Source: JAIXWP01 sp046309775 (GTDB lineage Bacteria; Bacteroidota; Bacteroidia; Flavobacteriales_D; Sanyastnellaceae). Taken from it: a DNA stretch of 64,000 bases. The stretch spans positions 1 through 64,000 of the forward strand of contig JBKCOM010000065.1 in assembly GCA_046309775.1 (NCBI GenBank). The letters run 5' to 3'. Both the position numbers and the translations under genes were made by a program. Of this stretch, positions 18,193 to 25,518 are shown one piece after another (within the stretch, counting starts at the first letter, position 1; each line of letters starts with the position of its first letter). The notes below the pieces were generated by a model. That model searched no databases, had not been told where the DNA came from, and saw nothing but the letters and a program-made list of their open reading frames with translations.

Positions 18193-19328
18193 ACTGTTTG
18201 CAAAACTGAATTGTATAGGTTTTCGTAAAGTGGTAAAATTTTCTCAATACCGAATTCCAAAGCTCTCTCTCTTGCTTTGAAACCAAATTTGGTAAGACGC
18301 GCTTCATCACTTAAAAGGTATTTGCCATTTTTCGCCATGACCTCCACGTCTCCGACATTGCTCATCATACCCGTCACGCCGTGGCGGTTTACTTCGGGCA
18401 AACCTCCCGTATTGGTGGATATTACAGGCACGCCGCACGCCATGGCTTCGAGCGCTGCAAGTCCAAAACTTTCAGACTCACTTGGTAATAAAAATAAATC
18501 AGCAACAGCCAGCGCTTCTGTGGGATTTTTTACATTCCCAAGAAAGATCACTTCTTCACACATTCCCTTTTCTCGACACAAGGCTTCGGCCTTAGAACGT
18601 TCAGGTCCATCGCCCACCAATATCAATTTGCTATCAATTTCTTCACGAATTCGGGCGAAAATCTCTATCACATCTATGATTCGTTTCACTGGACGGAAAT
18701 TAGAAATGTGAACCAAAATTTTCTCACCGTTTGGCGCATACTCCTTTCTTATGGCTTCCCGATCGGGAAACTCAAATTTTTCAGTATTGATAAAGTTAGG
18801 AATCACCTCAATTTCGCGATTAATTCCAAAAAGTTTATACGTATCCAAACGTAGACTTTGAGATACCGCGGTCACTGCATCACTCTTATTGATTGCAAAA
18901 GAAATGACGGGCTCGAAAGAAGCATCCTTGCCAAGAAGCGTAATATCTGTGCCGTGAAGCGTAGTAATTACAGGAATATTAATGCCCTCGTCCGCCAACA
19001 CCTGCTTTGCTGTAATGGCTGCCGAGGCATGTGGAATGGCGTAGTGTACGTGCAACAAATCCAGATTCTCGTACTTTACCACGTCCACCATCTTGCTTGC
19101 CAACACCAATTCGTAAGGAGGATAAAGAAATAAGGGATAATCACTGACATTGACCTCGTGATAGCGAATGTTTTTCTTCATCGCTCCCAATCGAACAGGT
19201 TGACTATAGGTGATAAAATGAATTTCGTGTCCCTTGTCAGCCAAGGCCTTTCCAAGTTCTGTCGCCACTACCCCACTCCCTCCATAGGTTGGATAACCTA
19301 CTATTCCAATTTTTAATATTTGTGCCAT
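18189..19328 (-). CDS. bshA: N-acetyl-alpha-D-glucosaminyl L-malate synthase BshA (bacillithiol biosynthesis)
   Basis: BshA is a retaining GT-B glycosyltransferase that joins UDP-GlcNAc to L-malate, the first step to the low-molecular-weight thiol bacillithiol. The 379-residue protein has the family N-terminus KIGIVGYPTYGGSGVVATEL, the LHVHYAIPHASAA and TTLHGTDITLLG segments, and the GT4 C-terminal domain with SNFRPVKRI, GDGPERS and the ESESFGLAALEAMACG nucleotide-sugar motif. These together separate BshA from general GT4 enzymes. It is cytoplasmic. The only coupled gene is the small membrane protein overlapping its 3' end; bshB and bshC are not in the window, as is usual in Bacteroidota where the genes are scattered. 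Confidence 0.94.
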   Translation of the reverse strand: MAQILKIGIVGYPTYGGSGVVATELGKALADKGHEIHFITYSQPVRLGAMKKNIRYHEVNVSDYPLFLYPPYELVLASKMVDVVKYENLDLLHVHYAIPHASAAITAKQVLADEGINIPVITTLHGTDITLLGKDASFEPVISFAINKSDAVTAVSQSLRLDTYKLFGINREIEVIPNFINTEKFEFPDREAIRKEYAPNGEKILVHISNFRPVKRIIDVIEIFARIREEIDSKLILVGDGPERSKAEALCREKGMCEEVIFLGNVKNPTEALAVADLFLLPSESESFGLAALEAMACGVPVISTNTGGLPEVNRHGVTGMMSNVGDVEVMAKNGKYLLSDEARLTKFGFKARERALEFGIEKILPLYENLYNSVLQTV

Positions 19329-19388
19329 GCCTGTAAAATAGGCAACGAAGGTCGGAAGTTCACGACGATAATAAAAGAAAACCTTTAC

Positions 19389-22300
19389 TTAATTGCTGCC
19401 ATAGCCAAGGACTCGATATGCCTCCTGTTGAATCTTCGTTCGAATATCCAACGCTTGGATTTTTTTATTCTCCGCGTCTGGATTTACACGATTGCTTAAG
19501 AAAACATAAACAATACCCGTCTCAGGGTCAGCCCAGCACATAGTGCCTGTAAAACCGGTGTGCCCAAAACTCGAAGGTGATGCTTCGGGACAAGTTGATC
19601 CTGTATTTCTTGTAAATGCTGGCTTATCGAAGCCCAAACCTCTCCTATTTCCTTGGAAATAGCGAGTATTGTACAAATTGATAGTTTGGGCACTTAAATA
19701 ACGTTTACCACCATAAACACCACCATCCATCAACATTTGCATAATAGCCGCAAGGTCTTGCGCATTGGAGAAAAGTCCCGCATGTCCCGCAATACCTCCT
19801 TGCATAGCTGCACCCTGATCATGCACGAATCCTCTAATATGTTGTTGTCTAAATGTTTTATCATTTTCCGTTGGAGCAATCATGTCCCTTGTAAAACGCT
19901 CGGTTGGCTTATATCCAATAGTTGCAAGTGACATTGGCTCGTAATACTCTCTATTTACAAACTCTTCTAAACTAGTACCCGAAATCTCTTCTACTAAATG
20001 CTGAACAAAATAAAAAGCTAAATCGCTATACTTATATGTTTTGTCTGCACTGATAGGGGTTTCAAGGATTTGGTTAAAAATCTTCTGCTTGTAATCATCT
20101 CGAATATAGAGTTCCTCAGCGACCTGCGTCGTAAAGCCTGGCTCACTGATAGGTCGGTAAACATCAGGATCTGGCAGCCCATTCTTCAACGTCTTTGTAT
20201 AAAAAGGAATCCATGCTGTAAATCCAGCGGTGTGAGCCAACATATCTTTGATGAGTACATTAGCGTAGGGATTATTTGCCGGAATCTTGAGATAATCCCC
20301 CAGCTTTTTATTCACGTCCAACAACCCCTTATCAGTAAGCTTCATGGCCGCTAAAGTTCCTGCTGCAACTTTAGTAATAGAAGCCAAATCATAAATAGTG
20401 TTTTGGGTGACAGGTTGACTCTCATCCCAGTTTAGGCTACCAAAAGATTTATCATATAGTACATTGCCATCCTTCGCCACCAGCACTCTGCAACCTGGAT
20501 AGGCTCCTTCCAGGATACCTCTACGCGCAATAGAGTCGATTCGCGAAAATGATTTTTCTCCTAAAGAAAGAAGCATTCCTTCTTTATCATCCATCATGTC
20601 TTCTTCATAATCAGAAGCAGGGCTGCCTTTTACACCCGAATTCTCTTGCACAAGAACAAGAGAAGCGTTTTTAGCGGTCGGTAGATTCCATCGCAACTTT
20701 CCTCCACCTTCTATCGAACAACCAGAAAGGCATAGATAATCAGCGTTAGGAGATACTGGCAGTTTTCCTTCGGCACTATTCACTCCTGCTATTAATTCTG
20801 CACACGCTTTTCTTGTCTTAGAATCATCTTGGTACGCAACTACGAGAGACTTCACAAATCCCAAGTCTCTCATGGCTGCAATAGCGTAAGGATTCGCGAG
20901 AATGCAAAGAGCGACATTCGTTTTTTCAGCAATACCATTAATGATTCTCGCACTCTCATTGGTTACACCAAAGTTCTTAGAAGATTTGTTTGTGGTCCCT
21001 ACCATGCAGGCCAATACCAGATCATATCCGCTGAGTTTATCAAACCACGACATAGCACTGTTGTAATCCGGGCTTTTTTCCATGCTGTAAACATCACATG
21101 GAAAATAGTTTGAAATTGTAGTTGCAAACTCCGTGGGCCCCGAAGATCCAATCTCGACAACAGCCACTTTTTTATACTCACGTATCTGAAGGGGTAGGAG
21201 TTCTGATTCATTTTTAACCACAGTCAAACTTGCTTCGATAAGTCTTTGTTGAAGGGATTGTGCTCCAAGAGAATTTAAGTCGTTGTATAAATTCCTGGTA
21301 TCAATAGGTTCCCAATTATTCAGACCACACCACTCTTTTGCTCGAAGAATTCGCAAACACTTTTCGTTGATAGAAGCTTCAGAAATTTCTCCCGCGATGA
21401 CTGCCGCCTTGATACGTTCTATGGCCAATGGGATATTCATAGAGAAAAGCAAAACATCATTTCCTGCCTTTATGGCTTGCAAATCCATTTCTCCAGCCTT
21501 CCAATACTTAGCCACACCTTGCATGTTGAGTGCATCAGTAAAAATCAATCCTTCGAATCCCAAATCTTTGCGCAAAGTACCATCGATGATAGCGGGGGAT
21601 AATGTTGAAGGCAAATTTCTCGTTGTATCCAATGCAGGAACAAATAAATGCGCAATCATGCTCCCTGTAAGTCCTTTGGCTATTAATTCACGATATGGAT
21701 AAAACTCTAGACTGTCCAATCGAGCGCGCGAATGCGGAATCACAGGCAAGTCTTTATGGCTATCTGTATCCGTATCTCCGTGTCCAGGAAAGTGTTTTGC
21801 TACGGCCATCACATGATGATCTTGTAATCCTTTCATGTACATCAATCCGCGACGTGTAACCAGCTCTCTATCCTCTCCAAAAGCTCGATTTGATATAACA
21901 GGATTTTTCGGATTATTATTGATATCTAGAACCGGAGAAAACGAAACATGAACACCCAAACGTTTGAGTTGGCGAGCCATTTCAACCCCAAATTCATAAG
22001 TCAACTCATCAGATGCCGCAGCACCAAGTGTCATTTGACGAGGAAAAGAAATGGTAGAATCCAAGCGCATGCCTAGTCCCCATTCTGCATCCATCGAAAG
22101 CAACAACGGAACACGAGATAGATTTTGATACTGATTGGTAAGCTGAGCTTGACGCACCGGACTCCCTTGCATAAAAATCAATCCTCCGATATTGTACTTC
22201 TCAATCAGCATGCGAATTCCCGCATTATCATAACTTTTATGATTCGGATCTGACCAAGCCGCTACCATAAAGAGCTGACCAATCTTTTGATCTAATGTCA

Positions 22301-22418
22301 AACTATTAAAAACTGAATCTGCCCAGGGTGTGGGCTTCTCGAGAAATAGAGCACGCTGCGCCTTTGCACCTTGTAGCGAAACTGAAAGAAGAATAGTAAG
22401 AATAAGTAGCCTGCTCAT
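19389..22418 (-). CDS. Fusion of GH3 N-acetyl-hexosaminidase-type and serine beta-lactamase-type domains, exported
   Basis: From the ATG at 22418 this 1009-residue protein starts with a signal peptide (MSRLLILTILLSVSLQGAKA), so it is exported to the periplasm or outer membrane. Residues about 25-370 are a family-3 glycoside hydrolase catalytic domain of the NagZ type, with the KHFPGHGDTDTDSHKDLP motif and the DALNMQGV aspartate segment. About 390-600 resembles the GH3 C-terminal domain. About 630-1000 is a class C beta-lactamase/esterase-like domain with the S-x-x-K of LASITKVA, the Y of YSDLAFYF and the HTGFTG triad. The combination suggests peptidoglycan or muropeptide turnover. Such fusions occur in Bacteroidota. 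The ATG at 22442 is a 5' extension not needed. The gene is monocistronic, as far as spacing shows. Confidence 0.9.
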   Translation of the reverse strand: MSRLLILTILLSVSLQGAKAQRALFLEKPTPWADSVFNSLTLDQKIGQLFMVAAWSDPNHKSYDNAGIRMLIEKYNIGGLIFMQGSPVRQAQLTNQYQNLSRVPLLLSMDAEWGLGMRLDSTISFPRQMTLGAAASDELTYEFGVEMARQLKRLGVHVSFSPVLDINNNPKNPVISNRAFGEDRELVTRRGLMYMKGLQDHHVMAVAKHFPGHGDTDTDSHKDLPVIPHSRARLDSLEFYPYRELIAKGLTGSMIAHLFVPALDTTRNLPSTLSPAIIDGTLRKDLGFEGLIFTDALNMQGVAKYWKAGEMDLQAIKAGNDVLLFSMNIPLAIERIKAAVIAGEISEASINEKCLRILRAKEWCGLNNWEPIDTRNLYNDLNSLGAQSLQQRLIEASLTVVKNESELLPLQIREYKKVAVVEIGSSGPTEFATTISNYFPCDVYSMEKSPDYNSAMSWFDKLSGYDLVLACMVGTTNKSSKNFGVTNESARIINGIAEKTNVALCILANPYAIAAMRDLGFVKSLVVAYQDDSKTRKACAELIAGVNSAEGKLPVSPNADYLCLSGCSIEGGGKLRWNLPTAKNASLVLVQENSGVKGSPASDYEEDMMDDKEGMLLSLGEKSFSRIDSIARRGILEGAYPGCRVLVAKDGNVLYDKSFGSLNWDESQPVTQNTIYDLASITKVAAGTLAAMKLTDKGLLDVNKKLGDYLKIPANNPYANVLIKDMLAHTAGFTAWIPFYTKTLKNGLPDPDVYRPISEPGFTTQVAEELYIRDDYKQKIFNQILETPISADKTYKYSDLAFYFVQHLVEEISGTSLEEFVNREYYEPMSLATIGYKPTERFTRDMIAPTENDKTFRQQHIRGFVHDQGAAMQGGIAGHAGLFSNAQDLAAIMQMLMDGGVYGGKRYLSAQTINLYNTRYFQGNRRGLGFDKPAFTRNTGSTCPEASPSSFGHTGFTGTMCWADPETGIVYVFLSNRVNPDAENKKIQALDIRTKIQQEAYRVLGYGSN

Positions 22419-22511
22419 AATGCCTCCATGCTGTTTATACAAAACAAGGTCTTATACAACAACAATCGGGCTAAGGTTATTGCTTATTAGCAACAATCCA
22501 ATGTGAAAATC

Positions 22512-23219
22512 CTAGATGCGTTCGGGGGCCGCAGTTTTCTTGAGCACGTGACTCATCACAAACTGAAACTGTTCTTCGATAGTAAGGTTTGTATTATCTA
22601 TGATGATAGCATCCGGAGCCCTACGCAATGGGTCGTTTGCACGTGACGAGTCATATTCGTCTCTGCTATTCAAATTTGCCAAAACATCTTCAAGAGTCGT
22701 TTCTACACCCATCGACTTTAGCTCATCATATCTTCGTTGAGCGCGTACTCGATTATCTGCAGTCATAAAGAATTTGAGCTCTGCATCAGGCAGAACTACC
22801 GTTCCGATATCCCTTCCATCCATCACTACTCCATGGGTTTCAGCCATGCGTTTCTGTAATTTGACCAACTTTGCTCTAACCGACTTTACATCAGAAATTT
22901 TAGATACATGATTGCTTACTTGTAAAGAACGAATCTCCTTCTCCACGTTTACCCCATTGAGATAAGTTTCGTTTTGACCCAGTTCGAGATTGTATTTAAA
23001 ATTAATCAAGACATGATCTAAAGCCTTTTCCAATCCTTCCGAATCAAGCTTTCCGTTGGACTGGATGAACCCATGCTGCAGCGCAAATAAAGCCATAGCT
23101 CTATACATCGCTCCTGTGTCGACATAGACATAATTGAGCTCCTTAGCTATTGCCTTGGCCATTGTGCTCTTACCGCACGATGAGTAACCGTCGATGGCTA
23201 TATTGATTTTGCTTTTCAC
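22512..23219 (-). CDS. cmk: (d)CMP kinase
   Basis: Cytidylate kinase phosphorylates CMP and dCMP with ATP in pyrimidine nucleotide metabolism. The 235-residue product has the P-loop GYSSCGKST (residues 11-19), the DTGAMYRA NMP-binding helix, the VVMDGRDIGTVVLPDA motif and the C-terminal SRDEYDSSRANDPLRRA substrate and lid region. The start codon is GTG at 23219; no in-frame ATG exists upstream, and the reading begins directly before the first beta-strand (INIAIDG), so the GTG is convincing. It lies 14 bases downstream of the amidinohydrolase gene and is probably co-transcribed with it. An internal insertion of about 15 residues between the NMP domain and the core is within normal family range. 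Confidence 0.95.
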   Translation of the reverse strand: MKSKINIAIDGYSSCGKSTMAKAIAKELNYVYVDTGAMYRAMALFALQHGFIQSNGKLDSEGLEKALDHVLINFKYNLELGQNETYLNGVNVEKEIRSLQVSNHVSKISDVKSVRAKLVKLQKRMAETHGVVMDGRDIGTVVLPDAELKFFMTADNRVRAQRRYDELKSMGVETTLEDVLANLNSRDEYDSSRANDPLRRAPDAIIIDNTNLTIEEQFQFVMSHVLKKTAAPERI

Positions 23220-23233
23220 TGTAGTGGCTGGTG

Positions 23234-24160
23234 TTAGAATTCATGCGAAAATAAGAAAACCTCGGCCAACATACAACGGGCACTTCCTCCACCGGCAGTT
23301 TCTATTGCTTCAATACTCACTATCAGAGGCTCAGCGTATGTTATTAATTGCGGTAAATAAGAGTTTAAAGCCTTTGCAGCGGTGGACGACATTATTAACC
23401 ATTTCTTTTCTTTCAAATTTTCTACCTCCAATATATTCCCACCAAATCCATCCATTGCGTCCTCTGATATATCAATAACCTTCCTAAACTGAGAAAGCGA
23501 TTCCATTACCTTGGCGCGTTCTACGGGGTCGTCGATCGCACTGCCGCAGACCACGCTCCATTCACTGCCAATAGACATGACCACATTGGTATGATACACA
23601 GGCTTACGACCGTCAACTGTCCGTTGAAAAGCTCCGAAAACAATTAGCTTGTATCCTGTGGCTTTGGACCATGCCTCCAAGACCTCCAGTGAGGTTCGCT
23701 CAGACCGCGCAGCATAGGCTATCTTATTCACCCTATCTAAAACTAAACTGCCCGTTCCTTCTAAATAATGCCCCTTTTGCTCCCAATCTTCAAAACTCAG
23801 TCTTTTTGTTATGTCAAATCGAAGTTTTAAATCCTCTATGATATCATTCCTTCTTTCTAATCTTCTATTTGGAGCAAACATGGGATATGTTACAAGCGTG
23901 TTACCATGGAATGAAATCCAATTGTTGGGGAAAATGCTGTCTGGAGTGTCCAAAGATTCTAAATCCTCATAAAGCACTACCTCTATCTCCCTAGCCCTCA
24001 ATGCATCGACGAAGGAATCAAACTCCTTGAGCCAAACGGATTCTTGGGAAAGCACAGCCTCTGAATGGTGCTGATAATAGTTATTCACGGCCGTTTGCTC
24101 ATTCATTCGGAAGTGCCTCGGTCGAATCATCAACACCTTATTGGTAATTTGATTTAACAT
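23234..24160 (-). CDS. Arginine deiminase-related amidinohydrolase (CtlX-like)
   Basis: The 308-residue protein belongs to the pentein/amidinotransferase fold. It starts MLNQITNKVLMIRPRHFRMN, has the PDSIFPNNWISFH segment, the GHYLEGTGSLVLDR acid region, the histidine in VYHTNVVMS (about 198), and the catalytic cysteine in GGGSARCMLAEV near the C-terminus. This pattern matches the group named CtlX (citrulline-ureidase-like) and related arginine-deiminase-like hydrolases, which act on guanidino or ureido groups of arginine or citrulline. Substrate cannot be fixed from sequence alone. It is upstream of cmk by 14 bases, giving an operon with no clear pathway link. The 5' end is divergent from the lipoprotein gene at 24194. 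Confidence 0.85.
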   Translation of the reverse strand: MLNQITNKVLMIRPRHFRMNEQTAVNNYYQHHSEAVLSQESVWLKEFDSFVDALRAREIEVVLYEDLESLDTPDSIFPNNWISFHGNTLVTYPMFAPNRRLERRNDIIEDLKLRFDITKRLSFEDWEQKGHYLEGTGSLVLDRVNKIAYAARSERTSLEVLEAWSKATGYKLIVFGAFQRTVDGRKPVYHTNVVMSIGSEWSVVCGSAIDDPVERAKVMESLSQFRKVIDISEDAMDGFGGNILEVENLKEKKWLIMSSTAAKALNSYLPQLITYAEPLIVSIEAIETAGGGSARCMLAEVFLFSHEF

Positions 24161-24193
24161 TTAAATTGTTTAATTTCAATTCGTAGCGTAATA

Positions 24194-24931
24194 TTGCCCC
24201 GAAACCTTAATCATTCGAGATATCACTTGACAGCACGAAGATACTTTTTCCTATTCAGTTTCCTAGCATTGGCATCTGCCTCATGTGATAATGGACCTAT
24301 TTTTTTATTGAAAAATGAGGGCACTATCACTTATGACGTTAGTTTCCCCTACGAAGAAAATACGCTAATGCTTGAGCTCTATCCGAAAGAGATGACCTTC
24401 GATTTCAACAAGCATTATATGCGGTCTTCCATTCGCAGCGCTTGGGGTGTGATGACGACGGATTTGATTATCGATAACCAACAGCGTAAATATTCTCAGC
24501 TCCTTAAATCTTTCTCTGATAAATACTATATGACGCTGGATGAAAACAGCATTGGAGAATGGTTGGCTTATCAACCTGAAATTCGTATCGAAAAAACTGA
24601 AGATACGCTCACCATCGCTGGCTATTTGTGCAAAAAAAGCATCGCACGATTTTCGAATGACTCGCTACCGGCTATTGAGCTCTTTTATACAAATGATATA
24701 CGAATTGATGAGTCTAACTGGTGGAACCAATTCGCGGGTGTTGAAGGCTTCTTATTGGGGTACGAATTAGAGCAATACGGGAAAAGAATGCGTCTCCGTG
24801 CTCGTGAAGTACGCTTTCAACCTGTCGCACCAGAACAATTCGTTGTTCCGGCGGACTACATTCCGCTGGATGCCAGAACCATGAAAAGTCAAATCGAAAA
24901 GGTAGTGGACGAGTTTATGTCTAACGAATAA
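24194..24931 (+). CDS. Putative lipoprotein of unknown function
   Basis: The 245-residue frame encodes a lipoprotein: a basic start, hydrophobic FFLFSFLALAS and a lipobox ASASC, followed by a soluble beta-rich domain (GTITYDVSFPY, MLELYPKEMTFDFN, SSIRSAWGVMTTDLI). There is no ATG before the signal sequence: the frame can begin at TTG 24194 or TTG 24227, and the latter gives a signal peptide of ordinary length (TARRYFFLFS). I do not recognise a named family, though the outline recalls DUF4412/GLPGLI-type Bacteroidota proteins. It is convergent with the small secreted-protein gene at 24935, with three bases between them. Codon use looks like that of the neighbours. Confidence 0.75.
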   Translation: MPRNLNHSRYHLTARRYFFLFSFLALASASCDNGPIFLLKNEGTITYDVSFPYEENTLMLELYPKEMTFDFNKHYMRSSIRSAWGVMTTDLIIDNQQRKYSQLLKSFSDKYYMTLDENSIGEWLAYQPEIRIEKTEDTLTIAGYLCKKSIARFSNDSLPAIELFYTNDIRIDESNWWNQFAGVEGFLLGYELEQYGKRMRLRAREVRFQPVAPEQFVVPADYIPLDARTMKSQIEKVVDEFMSNE

Positions 24932-24934
24932 ATT

Positions 24935-25339
24935 CTACTCCTTTTTAGTAACCTCTAGCCCACTCAACTCCAAGTCAAAATCTCCTTTCTCGATATCGTC
25001 ATTAGATAGCTTCGTCGGCTTGAACATGATTCCATTCAAACGGCCTGTAATCCTCTTGCCACCTGCTAGTTCAAAATCCTCCTCCGGGAAAGACTCCAAC
25101 AGAACTGTATTCTTAAAAATTTCAGCCCCAAGAGTATATTTCACAGCATAACTATTTTTATTCTGCACACGAATACTGAGCACTTTCGGACTATTTCTCT
25201 TGTACCATTTTTCTTTTACCCACCTCGTTGAAAATACAACTCCATCCACCTCTTTATATACCTGATACTGCGCACTTACTTCGTTTTTGAATCCCATTAC
25301 TAACAGTACCACCAACAACCCAAAAAATATTTTTTTCAT
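24935..25339 (-). CDS. Small secreted protein of unknown function
   Basis: Starting from ATG 25339 the protein has 134 residues with a good signal peptide (MKKIFFGLLVVLLVMGFKNE, ending VSA-Q). The longer frame from 25480 adds 47 residues that cover the promoter region and look untranslated. The mature part is beta-rich with SIRVQNKNSYAVKYTLGAEI and ends in a KKE tail. It resembles a single immunoglobulin- or transthyretin-like domain but I cannot name a family. It has no lipobox or T9SS sorting domain. The gene is alone, convergent with the lipoprotein at 24194 and divergent from the RnfD-like/DUF2330 gene. No promoter is evident in the 180-base divergent region. Confidence 0.7.
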   Translation of the reverse strand: MKKIFFGLLVVLLVMGFKNEVSAQYQVYKEVDGVVFSTRWVKEKWYKRNSPKVLSIRVQNKNSYAVKYTLGAEIFKNTVLLESFPEEDFELAGGKRITGRLNGIMFKPTKLSNDDIEKGDFDLELSGLEVTKKE

Positions 25340-25518
25340 AGCTATACTATTATTTATCCGCGAAAATATGTAACCATGACAAAAACGAAGCGTACATAGA
25401 CACGAATAAACTTCTAAAAAATCCCAAAATGTGGCGAACAAACGTAGAGAACTTGCGAGCCACATTTTTTTTTGAACCAAAATGATTGTGTCATGTACAG
25501 CGGTGAAATTTCACACCA

